Below are positions 7,153-17,237 of a stretch of 64,000 nucleotides of DNA, in pieces. The position numbers and the translations under genes were made by a program. A model generated the notes under the pieces. It ran no database searches, was not told where the DNA came from, and saw nothing but the letters and a program-made list of their open reading frames with translations. The stretch's first letter is position 1. Each line of letters opens with the position of its first letter. Origin of the DNA: Oceaniglobus trochenteri (GTDB taxonomy: Bacteria; Pseudomonadota; Alphaproteobacteria; Rhodobacterales; Rhodobacteraceae); assembly GCF_020529025.1 (NCBI RefSeq), contig NZ_JACNMM010000004.1:62001-126000 (forward strand), written 5' to 3'.

Positions 7153-9327
7153 GTGAGCAGGCAGGCAGGAAAGACCGGCAAGGCGTTGGGCGTGGCCGTT
7201 GGCACCGTGGCAACGCTGGCCTTCACCGGTGCGGCGTCGCCCGAAGACATGACGCGCGCCGTGACCGACCGGCCAAACCTCAACTTCTACGGGGTGACCG
7301 GGGTCATCGAAACGCCGACCGCGCTCAGCCAGCCGGACGGGCAGTTGTCGACGACGGTTTCCAACTTTGCCGGGATCACCCGCACCACCCTGACCTTCCA
7401 GATCCTGCCCCGGGTCGAGGGCAGCTTTCGCTATGCGAAGTTCAAGGATCTGAACTTCGGCGGTGGGGGCGGGGCCGACTATTTCGACCGCAGCTTCGAT
7501 ATCTCGCTGCGCATCCTCGACGAAACCCGCTATTTGCCCGCGGTCAAGGTGGGCCTGCAAGACTTCATCGGCACGGGGCTTTATTCGGGCGAATACATCG
7601 TCGCCACCAAGACCTTCGGCGACCGGCTGACTGTCAGCGGTGGTCTTGGCTGGGGGCGGCTGGGCACATACAAGCCCCTCGGCGCGCCCTTCGGGGACCG
7701 GCCCGACAACGATATCGGGCTGGGCGGCAAGGCGAACTTCGGCCAATGGTTCCGCGGCCCCGCGGCCCCTTTCGCCGGGATCACCTATCGCGCCACCGAC
7801 AAGCTGACCCTGATGGCGGAATATTCGTCGGATGCCTATGGCCTGGAAACCGGCACCGACCCCCGGCGCGCAATCGCGCTGTTCGAACGCAAGTCGCCGC
7901 TGAACTTCGGGATCGACTACAAGATCAACAATTCGGTCAACCTGGGTGCCACCTACATGTACGGCGACACCTTCGGTGTGAACCTGAACGTGTCGCTGAA
8001 CCCCTACGCGCCCCCCGCCAAGGGCAGCCGTGGCCCCGGGCCCGCGCCGGTGTTCATCCGCCCCGCACGCGCCGACGATGCCGCCGCCTGGGAAGAGGAA
8101 TGGGCGCTGGGCAAGACCGCCAACGCCCGCCTGATCAAGGCGCTTTCCCGCCAGCTTGAGCCGCAGGGCATCATCGTCGATTCCCTTGACGCCCGCGCCG
8201 ACAGCGTCGAGGTGCGGGTGCGCACCGGCCAGTTCGACAATGGCGCGCAGATGCTGGGCCGGGTCATGCGCGGGCTGACCGCGACGATGCCGGCCTCGGT
8301 CGAAACCTTCCGCATCGTGCCGGTGGTGCAGGGGCTTGCGGCCTCGATGGTGACCATCCGCCGTTCCGACATCGAAGCGCTGGAGCATACGCCGAACCAC
8401 GAGGAACAGTTGCTGGCCGTTACCGGTTTCGCCGCCGCGCCGGGCCGTCGTGGCCCCGATGCGGCCCTGAACACCGATTACTTCCCCAAGTTCAACTGGA
8501 CCCTTGCCCCCTACCTGCGGCAAAGCTATTTCGACCCCAGCAACCCCTTCCGTTTCGGCACCGGCCTGCGCCTTTCGGCCAGCTATGAACCGACGCCGGG
8601 GCTGGTGTTTTCGGGCTCGGTCACCAAGCGGTTGGCGGGCAATATCGCCAACGATACCTTCAAGTATCCCACCAACCTGCAACCGGTGCGCACCGATGCC
8701 CTGTTCTATGAACAGCAGGGCGACCCCGCGCTGGAGCATCTGACGGCAAGCTATTACTTCAAGCCGGCCGAAAACGTCTTTGGGCGGATCACCGGCGGTT
8801 ACCTGGAGCGGATGTATGGCGGTGTCTCAGGCGAGATCCTGTGGAAGCCGGTCAACAGCCGCCTCGCCCTCGGGGCCGAGCTGAACTATGTCAAGCAGCG
8901 TGATTTCGACACCCGCCTGGGCTTCCGCGACTACAGCGTCGTGACCGGGCATGTTTCGGCCTATTACCAGATGGACAACGGGTTCCACGCCCAGCTTGAT
9001 GTCGGCCGCTACCTCGCGGGCGATGTGGGCGCGACCCTTTCCATCGACCGCGAGTTCAAGAACGGCTGGTCGGTCGGGGCCTTTGCGACCCTGACCAACG
9101 TGTCGGCCGAGGAATTCGGCGAAGGCTCGTTCGACAAGGGCATCCGCCTGACCATTCCGGTATCGTGGTTCCTGGGTACGCCCAGCACCTACAAGCTGGG
9201 CACGACCCTGCGCCCGATCCAGCGTGACGGCGGCGCAAGGGTGCAGGTAAACGGCCGGTTGTACGAGCGTGTGCGCCAGTATCAGCGCCCCACTCTGGAA
9301 GATGAATGGGGACGGGTGTGGCGATGA
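7153..9327 (+). CDS. yjbH: YjbH-family exopolysaccharide outer-membrane protein
   Basis: A 724-aa envelope protein of the YjbH family (DUF940), outer-membrane components of exopolysaccharide production in the yjbEFGH/gfc type of operon. The N-terminus has a basic run and hydrophobic core ending near GAASPEDM, a signal peptide. NFYGVTGVIETPTALSQPDG (residues about 39-58) is the family hallmark. The rest is rich in alternating beta-strands, consistent with a barrel. I chose the GTG at 7153 because it gives a clean signal peptide and follows AGGAA; the frame is open from a TTG at 7066. The gene overlaps yjbF (ATGA). Confidence 0.85.
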   Translation: MSRQAGKTGKALGVAVGTVATLAFTGAASPEDMTRAVTDRPNLNFYGVTGVIETPTALSQPDGQLSTTVSNFAGITRTTLTFQILPRVEGSFRYAKFKDLNFGGGGGADYFDRSFDISLRILDETRYLPAVKVGLQDFIGTGLYSGEYIVATKTFGDRLTVSGGLGWGRLGTYKPLGAPFGDRPDNDIGLGGKANFGQWFRGPAAPFAGITYRATDKLTLMAEYSSDAYGLETGTDPRRAIALFERKSPLNFGIDYKINNSVNLGATYMYGDTFGVNLNVSLNPYAPPAKGSRGPGPAPVFIRPARADDAAAWEEEWALGKTANARLIKALSRQLEPQGIIVDSLDARADSVEVRVRTGQFDNGAQMLGRVMRGLTATMPASVETFRIVPVVQGLAASMVTIRRSDIEALEHTPNHEEQLLAVTGFAAAPGRRGPDAALNTDYFPKFNWTLAPYLRQSYFDPSNPFRFGTGLRLSASYEPTPGLVFSGSVTKRLAGNIANDTFKYPTNLQPVRTDALFYEQQGDPALEHLTASYYFKPAENVFGRITGGYLERMYGGVSGEILWKPVNSRLALGAELNYVKQRDFDTRLGFRDYSVVTGHVSAYYQMDNGFHAQLDVGRYLAGDVGATLSIDREFKNGWSVGAFATLTNVSAEEFGEGSFDKGIRLTIPVSWFLGTPSTYKLGTTLRPIQRDGGARVQVNGRLYERVRQYQRPTLEDEWGRVWR

Positions 9328-10064
9328 CGGGGTCGAAGATGCGCGGGATTGCGCGGGCATGTGTGCTGGGCACGCTGGCGGTTCTCGCCGGGTGCGGCAG
9401 CCAGAGCGAAAGCAACGGCCTTTTGGCCATCGGACGCAACGCCGCCGGCCTGTTGCGCAGCGATGGCGTGAGCCGGGGCATCCTGGGGGCCGAGGGGCTG
9501 ACCGCGACGGATGCGCAGCTGCGCGCCTTCCGGCGGCCGCTGCTGAAGATCACCCTGGAGAAAACCGGGCTGAGCGCCGCCGTGGGCAAAGCCGACGACA
9601 AGGGCGCCGCCGTGATCTGGCAATCGGCCGACGGCAACCAGATCACGCTGTTCAACGGCCTGCTGATCTCGACCAAGGGCTTTGGCAACGATCTCAGCTC
9701 GGCCAAGGTGCCCAGCGTCGTGGCCGGTGACACCGGCATGCTGCGCGAGAATTACTACCTTGGCGGGGATGAAGTGGTGCGCCGTTTCGCCTATCTCTGC
9801 GATTATCGCGATGGCGGGGCGCAGCGGATCAACCTTCTTGGGCTTGGCTTTGACACCAGGCTGGTGACCGAAACCTGCACCGGTGAAGAGGACAGTTTCA
9901 CCAACCGTTACTGGTTCAACGCGCAGGGCGGCATCCTGAAATCGCAGCAGCGTGTCAGCCCCGAAATCGGGATGCTGACGATCGAGTTCGTGCCGCGCGA
10001 TGGCGGCGGCACCCGTCAGGCCTTGGCGAGCGAGGCGCAGCCGCAGGTCTTCATTTTGGAATGA
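9324..10064 (+). CDS. yjbF: YjbF/GfcB-family lipoprotein
   Basis: A lipoprotein of about 246 aa that partners YjbH in exopolysaccharide operons. The signal peptide (MRGIARACVLGTLAVLAGC) ends in an LAGC lipobox. Mature segments such as GLSAAVGKADDKGAAVIWQS and the late NRYWFNAQGGILKSQQRVSP are typical of the family. The start at 9324 gives an ATGA overlap with yjbH; ATGs at 9306 and 9339 are alternatives. Its 3' end overlaps the convergent sugar-transferase gene by 14 nt. Confidence 0.83.
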   Translation: MTGSKMRGIARACVLGTLAVLAGCGSQSESNGLLAIGRNAAGLLRSDGVSRGILGAEGLTATDAQLRAFRRPLLKITLEKTGLSAAVGKADDKGAAVIWQSADGNQITLFNGLLISTKGFGNDLSSAKVPSVVAGDTGMLRENYYLGGDEVVRRFAYLCDYRDGGAQRINLLGLGFDTRLVTETCTGEEDSFTNRYWFNAQGGILKSQQRVSPEIGMLTIEFVPRDGGGTRQALASEAQPQVFILE

Positions 10065-10662
10065 CCCGCGTGAAGGTCTGACCGATCAGCTTCAGATCGT
10101 AACAAAGCGACTGGTTGCGCTGATAGATCAGGTCGATGGCGGCCTTGCGCGGCACGCAGCGCCGGGCATAGACGGCGTCGGTTTCGCCCGGTGTGGCGCA
10201 ATCCGCCAGAAGCCGTTCCTCGGTCCGGTGATAGCGCAGGGTGGCAAGGCCGGTCACGCCGGGGCGCGATTTCAGCACCTCGCGATAAAGCTCGGGAAAA
10301 CGTTCGACATATTCGCGCAGGGGCGGGCGGGGGCCGACAAAGCTGATGTCGCCGCGCAGGATGTTCCACAGCTGCGGCAGTTCATCCGCCCGCGTCTTGC
10401 GCAGGAAGCGCCCGAAGGGGGTGATGCGCGCGGCCTTGTCGCCGCCGGAAACGCCGGTTTCCCGGTCACCCGCCACCGTCATCGTGCGCAGTTTCCACAG
10501 GGTGAAGGCCTTGTCGGGTGTCTTCATCCGTTCCGATGTATAGAACAACGGCCGCCCTGTGGTGAACAGCATGACCGCCAGGATGATCAGCAGGATCGGG
10601 CCAAGCCATGCCAGCATGAGGATGACGGTTATCAGGTCGAAGGCCCGTTTCTGCGGCGTCAT
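10051..10662 (-). CDS. Priming sugar transferase (undecaprenyl-phosphate, ExoY/WcaJ type)
   Basis: A 203-aa bacterial sugar transferase that attaches the first sugar phosphate to the lipid carrier at the inner membrane. KRAFDLITVILMLAWLGPIL near the N-terminus is the single membrane segment; then GRPLFYTSERM (about 36-46), FTLWKLRTM (about 53-61), KTRADELPQLWNILRGDISF (about 94-113) and VGPRPPLREY are the catalytic blocks. It starts in an ATGA overlap with the SDR gene upstream, so they form a two-gene leftward unit facing yjbF. Confidence 0.9.
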   Translation of the reverse strand: MTPQKRAFDLITVILMLAWLGPILLIILAVMLFTTGRPLFYTSERMKTPDKAFTLWKLRTMTVAGDRETGVSGGDKAARITPFGRFLRKTRADELPQLWNILRGDISFVGPRPPLREYVERFPELYREVLKSRPGVTGLATLRYHRTEERLLADCATPGETDAVYARRCVPRKAAIDLIYQRNQSLCYDLKLIGQTFTRVIPK

Positions 10663-11510
10663 GGGGTTTGGAAGCTCCTGGGAAGTTCATCGACGAGGGT
10701 TCTTGCCTGGCCTGCGTCATCGGGAAGGTCACAAAGACCCGCAAGCCGTGTCACGTCAAGATGCACATGCTGAATTGCGCTGTCGGGGGCGGGCGTCCAA
10801 TGCCATTTCCGCCCCAGGGCATCCAGAATCTCGCTCATCGGCGTGGGCCGGGGGGCGGCGATGTTCAGAAGGTGAGGCAGCGGGGCGCCCTCGACGGCCA
10901 GATCGCAGAGGCGCGCGAGGATCTGGGCCAGCGTGCGGGGGCCGATATAGCTTCGCGAGGGGCCAAACCCGTCTTCGAAGCGGTGCAGCGGCAGGCTGTT
11001 CCGGTCGGTCTCTTGCGCGGCATCGAAGGGTTGGCCGGCCCAGGCCACGTTGCCAAGGCGCAGCACACTTACCCGCGGGCCATCGGCGGGCAGATCGCGC
11101 AGCGCGCGCTCCATCTCAAGCTTGGCCTCGCCATAGGGGGCCAGGGGGTGGGGATCGGCAATCTCGGGCACCGGATCGGGGCCCGGATCGCCGTAGACCG
11201 CCGCGGAGGAGCAGACGAAGACCTGCCGCACGCCCCAGTCCCGCGCCGCCTGCCAGGCCGCAAGGGCAAGGCTGCGGTTCTGGCCCAGGTCGGCACCACT
11301 GCGGGGCACCACGCCGGCAAAGCAGATCATCACCGGGTGGGGCGCGCCGGGCAGGGGCGGGGCGGGTTTGGCCATGTCCCATTCAAGGTCTGTCGTGCCG
11401 CTTCGCCCGATCCTCAGCGGGTTTGCGCCGATCCGGCCCGTTCCCCCCCAGCATTGCGCCACCAGCCGGGCAACACGGCTGCCGGAGCCGAGAAAAATCG
11501 GTGCGATCAT
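10659..11510 (-). CDS. NAD-dependent epimerase/dehydratase (extended SDR-like)
   Basis: A 283-aa protein with a dinucleotide-binding start (FLGSGSRVARLVAQ), then VFVCSSAAVYGDPGPDP (about 96-112) holding the SSAAVYG block of extended SDR sugar epimerases, and PYGEAKLEME (about 125-134), which supplies the Tyr-x-x-x-Lys-like active site (Y-GEA-K). It is upstream of and overlaps the sugar transferase, so it probably supplies or modifies the nucleotide sugar for the polymer. The exact substrate is not visible. Confidence 0.75.
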   Translation of the reverse strand: MIAPIFLGSGSRVARLVAQCWGGTGRIGANPLRIGRSGTTDLEWDMAKPAPPLPGAPHPVMICFAGVVPRSGADLGQNRSLALAAWQAARDWGVRQVFVCSSAAVYGDPGPDPVPEIADPHPLAPYGEAKLEMERALRDLPADGPRVSVLRLGNVAWAGQPFDAAQETDRNSLPLHRFEDGFGPSRSYIGPRTLAQILARLCDLAVEGAPLPHLLNIAAPRPTPMSEILDALGRKWHWTPAPDSAIQHVHLDVTRLAGLCDLPDDAGQARTLVDELPRSFQTP

Positions 11511-11627
11511 GCGACAAACTCTGTTGAACTCGTTCCAATTGGGCTAACTAACCAAGAGCGGTGCGAAAGCATCGGCAACTGTCTATCAAGGTGTCGGCAA
11601 AGCCGCCAGAAGGATGTGACCGGGGGA

Positions 11628-12749
11628 ATGATGCACGGATTTCGCAAAGCGCTGTTGGTGTCGGTAAGTGGCCTTGCCATTCTGGGGGGATGCACGAACC
11701 TGCCGCAGGGGGCCGCCCTGCGCACGGACATCACCGCCGATGCCGATACCTACGAAGGCGACCTGGCGTTCTACCAGGTCACGCGCGGGCTGCTGCCTGC
11801 CGTCGCGTCGTGGCCGCGCGTCAACCCCGAGCCTTCGGCAGGCTGGCCCAAGGCAAGCCACGGGTCGCTGGGGCAGGTGATTGCCGTTGGGGATACGGTC
11901 GATATCAAGATCTGGGACAACCAGGAAAATTCGCTTCTGCTGGCGCCCGGTCAGCGGTTCGTGGAACTGGGGGCCCAGGTGGTTTCGCCCTCGGGGCGGG
12001 TTTTCGTGCCCTACGTTGGCGATGTGCGCATTGCGGGCATGGGGCCGGATCGTGCACGCCGGGTGCTGCAGGAGCATATGTCCTCGATCTCGGCTTCGGC
12101 CCAGGCGCAGGTTTCGCTGGTGTCGGGGCGCCAGAACACGGTTGACCTGGTCAGCGGTGTGGCAAGTCCGGGCAGCTATCCGATGCAGGATCGCAACTTC
12201 TCGGTGCTGGCCCTGATCAGCCAGGGTGGCGGGGTACCGCCTTCGATGCGCAATCCGCGGGTTAAGCTGCAACGCGGCAACAAGACCTATGTCACCTCGG
12301 TGTCGCGGCTGTTCGATACACCGCAGCTTGACGCGGTGCTGGTCGGTGGCGACAAGGTGATCGTCGAGGACGATCCGCGCTATTTCCTGTCGCTGGGGGC
12401 CGCAGGCAAGGAAGAGATCGTCAGGTTCGACCAGGACCGGATCACCGCGCTTGAGGCGATTTCGATGATCGGCGGAGTCACCGACACCCGGGCCGACCCC
12501 AAGGGCGTGCTGGTGTTGCGCGAATATCCCCGTTCGGCCATCGCGGCGGGCAATCGTGGTCCGCGCAATCAACGCGTGGTCTTTGCCATCGACATGACAT
12601 CGGCCGACGGATTGTTCAGCGCCAAGAACCTTGAGATCCAGCCCGGCGATGTGGTGCTGGCCACCGAAAGCCCGGTGACACGCGTTCAGACGGTCGTGGG
12701 TCTGATCGGTTCGGGTTTTGGGCTGATCAGCCGCGCCGGCAATCTGTAA
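11628..12749 (+). CDS. Wza-like polysaccharide export lipoprotein
   Basis: An outer-membrane auxiliary/export protein of about 373 aa. The signal peptide ends in ILGGC, a lipobox, so it is lipidated. The Poly_export domain spans about residues 75-170 (IAVGDTVDIKIWDNQE; VSPSGRVFVPYVGDVRIAG), followed by SLBB-type repeats (LVSGVASPGSYPMQDRNFSV, about 170-190, and a second beyond 240). Two adjacent ATGs (11628, 11631) follow a GGGGGA. It is divergent from the SDR/sugar transferase pair. No Wzc-type co-polymerase or Wzx/Wzy is in the window. Confidence 0.88.
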   Translation: MMHGFRKALLVSVSGLAILGGCTNLPQGAALRTDITADADTYEGDLAFYQVTRGLLPAVASWPRVNPEPSAGWPKASHGSLGQVIAVGDTVDIKIWDNQENSLLLAPGQRFVELGAQVVSPSGRVFVPYVGDVRIAGMGPDRARRVLQEHMSSISASAQAQVSLVSGRQNTVDLVSGVASPGSYPMQDRNFSVLALISQGGGVPPSMRNPRVKLQRGNKTYVTSVSRLFDTPQLDAVLVGGDKVIVEDDPRYFLSLGAAGKEEIVRFDQDRITALEAISMIGGVTDTRADPKGVLVLREYPRSAIAAGNRGPRNQRVVFAIDMTSADGLFSAKNLEIQPGDVVLATESPVTRVQTVVGLIGSGFGLISRAGNL

Positions 12750-12754
12750 CGAAA

Positions 12755-12774
12755 GGGGGCGCCGCAGCGCCCCC
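12755..12774. terminator. GC-rich hairpin between convergent genes
   Basis: GGGGGCGC and GCGCCCCC form an 8-bp stem around a CGCA loop, 5 nt after the Wza-like stop codon and 25 nt from the HupE stop. No T-run follows on either strand. Position between convergent genes suggests a bidirectional terminator. Confidence 0.55.
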
Positions 12775-12798
12775 GATGCCGTCAAATCCCCTACACCA

Positions 12799-13962
12799 CT
12801 AAAGCAGGGTGCGTTCGATCACCCAGTAGGCGCCAATGATCGCGATGGCGATGGACGCCGGGTTCGAGATGCGCACGCGATACCAGGGCTTGTTGCGGAA
12901 CCACAGGCCGACCAGCAGGAAGGCGATGGCGATCACGCTGAGCTGGCCCAGTTCCACCCCGACGTTGAAGCCGATGAGGCCGGTGACGAACTGCGCCGGG
13001 TTCAGCCCGATGTCGCCCAGCACGCTGGCAAAGCCCAGGCCATGCAGCAGGCCGAAGGCAAAGACGATGATCGGCCGCCAGGGCGACAGCCCGCGCGACA
13101 TCACGTTCTCGACCCCGACATAGACGATCGAGGTCGCGATCAGCGGTTCGACGATGCTGGCCGGAACGCTGACATAGCCCAGGATGCCAAGGGCCAGCGT
13201 CACGGTATGGGCGGCGGTGAAGGCCGTCACCTGCCACAACAGCGGCGCAAGGCGGGCCGAAAGGAAGAACAGGCCCAGCACGAAAAGGATGTGATCCAGC
13301 CCCTTGGGGATGATGTGCTCGAATCCGATGACGATATAGTCGAGGAACACCGATACCGCCGATTTTGGCGTTGCCCCTTCGCGGGCAATCGGTTCGCTGA
13401 GCGCGCCATTGGTCAGGAACCCCGAATAGCCATCGGGCCCGGCGCCCATCTGCCGCACGACCAGCGAGCCAAAGCTGGAATCCCAACCCACGATCACGGG
13501 GGCGTCGCCCTCTTGCAACTGGGCGGTCAGTTGCAGGCGCGACTCGCGGGGTAGGGCCACATCGCCCACCTCGGGAATGATGACGCCGGCCAGTTCCGGG
13601 GTGATTTCGGTTTCGCCCGAACGCAGGATCAACTTGCCCCGCATCTGCGGCCAGTAGGCGGTGAAGGCTTGTTCAAGCTCGGCCGGGGGCAGGGCGCGCA
13701 GGCGGTCGATCTCGTCGGCCTCGTCGGTGGTGTTGGTGTCGTCGACGCCCTCCAGGTCGGCGCCCGCGATCAGCGGCTCAAGCGCAAGTTCGATATCCCA
13801 GGTTACGGCGCGTCCGTCGATGGTCAGGTCCGACACGGCCGGCTGGACCTCGTGCGCGGCGGCCTGCAGGGCGCCCAGCCACAGCAACGTGACAGTCAGC
13901 ACGCTTGACAGCAGCGCGCGCAGGCCCACCCTGTAATCCAGTTTCAACGGAGCCTTGACCAT
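12799..13962 (-). CDS. HupE/UreJ-family membrane protein with extracytoplasmic N-domain
   Basis: A membrane protein of about 387 aa. A signal peptide (LLSSVLTVTLLWLGALQAAA then HEVQPA) leads a soluble periplasmic domain of about 170 residues, then the HupE/UreJ_2 domain with about seven membrane segments, including GFEHIIPKGLDHILFVLGLF and TAFTAAHTVTLALGILG, whose His residues are typical of the nickel/cobalt-type family. The start at 13962 shares two bases with the start of the divergent DUF4198 gene; a GTG at 13929 would also give a signal peptide. Metal uptake is a family-level inference. Confidence 0.8.
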   Translation of the reverse strand: MVKAPLKLDYRVGLRALLSSVLTVTLLWLGALQAAAHEVQPAVSDLTIDGRAVTWDIELALEPLIAGADLEGVDDTNTTDEADEIDRLRALPPAELEQAFTAYWPQMRGKLILRSGETEITPELAGVIIPEVGDVALPRESRLQLTAQLQEGDAPVIVGWDSSFGSLVVRQMGAGPDGYSGFLTNGALSEPIAREGATPKSAVSVFLDYIVIGFEHIIPKGLDHILFVLGLFFLSARLAPLLWQVTAFTAAHTVTLALGILGYVSVPASIVEPLIATSIVYVGVENVMSRGLSPWRPIIVFAFGLLHGLGFASVLGDIGLNPAQFVTGLIGFNVGVELGQLSVIAIAFLLVGLWFRNKPWYRVRISNPASIAIAIIGAYWVIERTLL

Positions 13963-14776
13963 GTTCAGATACCTCGGAATTTCACTGTTGCCATTGGCAT
14001 TTAGCACGACGGTGGCATTCGGCCATGAATTCTGGATCGATCCGCTGGATTTTACCCTGGAGGGGTCCGAGAACATCGAGGCCGAGCTTCGGGTCGGGCA
14101 GGAATTTTCGGGTGCGACCTATTCCTATCTTCCGGCGAACTTCAAATTGTTCGAAATCGCCCGGGGCGCAGAGCGGGTGCCGGTGCTGGGCCGCATGGGC
14201 GACAGGCCGGCGCTGAACCAGGCCCCCGCGGGCGAGGGGCTGAACGTGGTTCTGCATGTCACCAAGGATTACGACCTTGTCTATTCCGAGCTTTCCAAGT
14301 TCGAGACATTCGTGCGCCACAAGGATGCCGCCTGGACGCTGGACGAACACGCGGCAGCCGGTTTTCCCGACACCGATATCGTCGAGATCTACACCCGCTT
14401 TGCCAAAAGCCTTGTGGCCGTGGGCAATGGTGAGGGCGAGGATCGCGAATACGGCCTGCTGACCGAGATCGTCGCCCAGGCCAACCCCTATACCGACGAC
14501 CTGTCGGGCGGCTTTCCGGTCAGGGTGCTTTACGAGGGCAAGCCGCGCGCCGATGTGCAGGTCGAGCTTTTCGCCAAGGCGCCCGATGGCACGGTCGGGG
14601 TGACCTTGCACCGCACCGACGCCGATGGCGTGGCGACCCTGCCGGTTGAAAAGGGCGTGACGTATCTGGCGGATGCTGTCGTGCTGCGCCGGGCCAGCGG
14701 GTCGAACAGGGCGCTGAAGGGCGCCCATTGGGAAAGCCTCTGGGCCAGCCTGACCTTCGCCGTCCCGGACGAGTGA
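13961..14776 (+). CDS. DUF4198 domain periplasmic protein
   Basis: A secreted protein of 271 aa. The signal peptide is MFRYLGISLLPLAFSTTVAFG, followed by HEFWIDPLDFTLEG, the characteristic N-terminus of DUF4198 proteins, which are often next to metal transporters. The second half (about 180-260; VRVLYEGKPRADVQVELF, DADGVATLPVEKGVTYLADA) looks like an Ig-like carboxypeptidase-regulatory fold. CGGAG precedes the ATG by 9 nt. It is divergent from, and slightly overlaps, the HupE gene; both likely serve the same metal. Confidence 0.8.
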   Translation: MFRYLGISLLPLAFSTTVAFGHEFWIDPLDFTLEGSENIEAELRVGQEFSGATYSYLPANFKLFEIARGAERVPVLGRMGDRPALNQAPAGEGLNVVLHVTKDYDLVYSELSKFETFVRHKDAAWTLDEHAAAGFPDTDIVEIYTRFAKSLVAVGNGEGEDREYGLLTEIVAQANPYTDDLSGGFPVRVLYEGKPRADVQVELFAKAPDGTVGVTLHRTDADGVATLPVEKGVTYLADAVVLRRASGSNRALKGAHWESLWASLTFAVPDE

Positions 14777-14783
14777 GCGGCCG

Positions 14784-16417
<1,634 letters not shown>

Positions 16418-16491
16418 TCATAGGGTCCGCGCGATAGCGGATCAAGCCCCCGAAACGACCGGCCCACCGCCGCGGTGACAAGGATGGACAG

Positions 16492-16896
16492 ATGACCGAC
16501 GACACGACAAGCGCGCCGAACTGGTATTCGAACGAGGCCGCAACCTTCGGCGACCGCCTGGCCGATGCCCGCCAGGCCCTGGGCATGAGCCAGGAGGACC
16601 TGGCGCGCCGCGTCGGGGTGAAACCCGGCACCCTGGCGAAATGGGAGAACGACCTGTCCGAACCCCGGGCGAACCGGCTGAACATCCTGTCGGGGCTGCT
16701 GAACGTGTCGCTGCGCTGGCTGCTGACCGGCGAGGGCGAGGGGCTGAGCGGGCCGGGCGAAACCGCCGAACTGCCCGAGGACATCTCGGAGATCCTGACC
16801 GAGTTGCGCCAGACCCGCACCGACCTGGTGCGCATGGCTGACAGGGTGGGGCGGCTGGAAAAACGGCTCAAACTGGCCTGGAGTGCCGGATCATGA
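16492..16896 (+). CDS. XRE-family helix-turn-helix regulator
   Basis: A 134-aa protein with a Cro/CI-type HTH at residues about 20-75 (FGDRLADARQALGMSQEDLA, then VGVKPGTLAKWENDLSEPRA). The rest (ISEILTELRQTRTDLVRMAD to LEKRLKLAW) is a heptad-like helix suited to dimerisation. AAGGA precedes the ATG. Its stop overlaps the start of sdhE (ATGA), so the two are one transcript; whether the regulator has a link to respiration is unknown. Confidence 0.87.
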   Translation: MTDDTTSAPNWYSNEAATFGDRLADARQALGMSQEDLARRVGVKPGTLAKWENDLSEPRANRLNILSGLLNVSLRWLLTGEGEGLSGPGETAELPEDISEILTELRQTRTDLVRMADRVGRLEKRLKLAWSAGS

Positions 16897-17156
16897 CGCC
16901 CGAAACCCCCGAACACCGCCTGAAACGCCTTGCCATGCGGTCATGGCGCCGGGGCATCAAGGAAATGGACCTGATCCTGGGTGCCTATGCCGATGCGGGG
17001 CTTGAGCGGCTGTCGCCCGAATGGCTGGATCTGTACGACAGGCTTCTGGCCGAGAACGACCACGACCTTTACCAGTGGGTCACCGGTCAGGCCCCCAGCC
17101 CGGCGCATTTCGCGCCGCTGATCGACGACATTTCCCGCCATGGCAATTGTCGGTGA
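16893..17156 (+). CDS. sdhE: Succinate dehydrogenase FAD assembly factor SdhE
   Basis: An 87-aa cytoplasmic protein of the SdhE/Sdh5 family, which promotes covalent flavinylation of SdhA. The key motif RRGIKEMDLILG (residues about 19-30) matches the conserved RGxxExD region, and LYDRLLAENDHDLYQWVTG (about 47-65) is the second conserved block. Length is typical. It starts inside the stop of the XRE gene. No sdh genes are in the window. Confidence 0.9.
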   Translation: MTPETPEHRLKRLAMRSWRRGIKEMDLILGAYADAGLERLSPEWLDLYDRLLAENDHDLYQWVTGQAPSPAHFAPLIDDISRHGNCR

Positions 17157-17158
17157 AA

Positions 17159-17186
17159 TTGAAATTTGCGGATTTGCAAATAATTA
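17159..17186 (+). promoter_or_regulatory. Promoter of the LdtR-like regulator
   Basis: TTGAAA (17159-17164) and TAATTA (17181-17186) are separated by 16 nt in a locally AT-rich stretch. A small inverted repeat (ATTTGC/GCAAAT, 17164-17181) lies in the spacer. The start site would fall just before the long inverted repeat at 17196. Confidence 0.4.
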
Positions 17187-17195
17187 GGACTTCTG

Positions 17196-17227
17196 CGCCA
17201 AAGCTGTGAGCCAATAGAGCTTTGGCG
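17196..17227. repeat. Inverted repeat immediately upstream of the LdtR-like gene
   Basis: CGCCAAAGCT and AGCTTTGGCG form perfect 10-bp arms around a 12-nt centre; with one mismatch the arms extend to 14 nt. It lies between the predicted promoter and the GGAGAAG ribosome site. It may be an autoregulatory operator or a leader hairpin that masks translation. Confidence 0.6.
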
Positions 17228-17237
17228 GAGAAGAAAG

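Noticed and set aside
12799-14076. HupE start at 14076
   Set aside because: It would place 38 residues with no signal-peptide character ahead of a good signal peptide and overlap the divergent gene by more than 110 nt.
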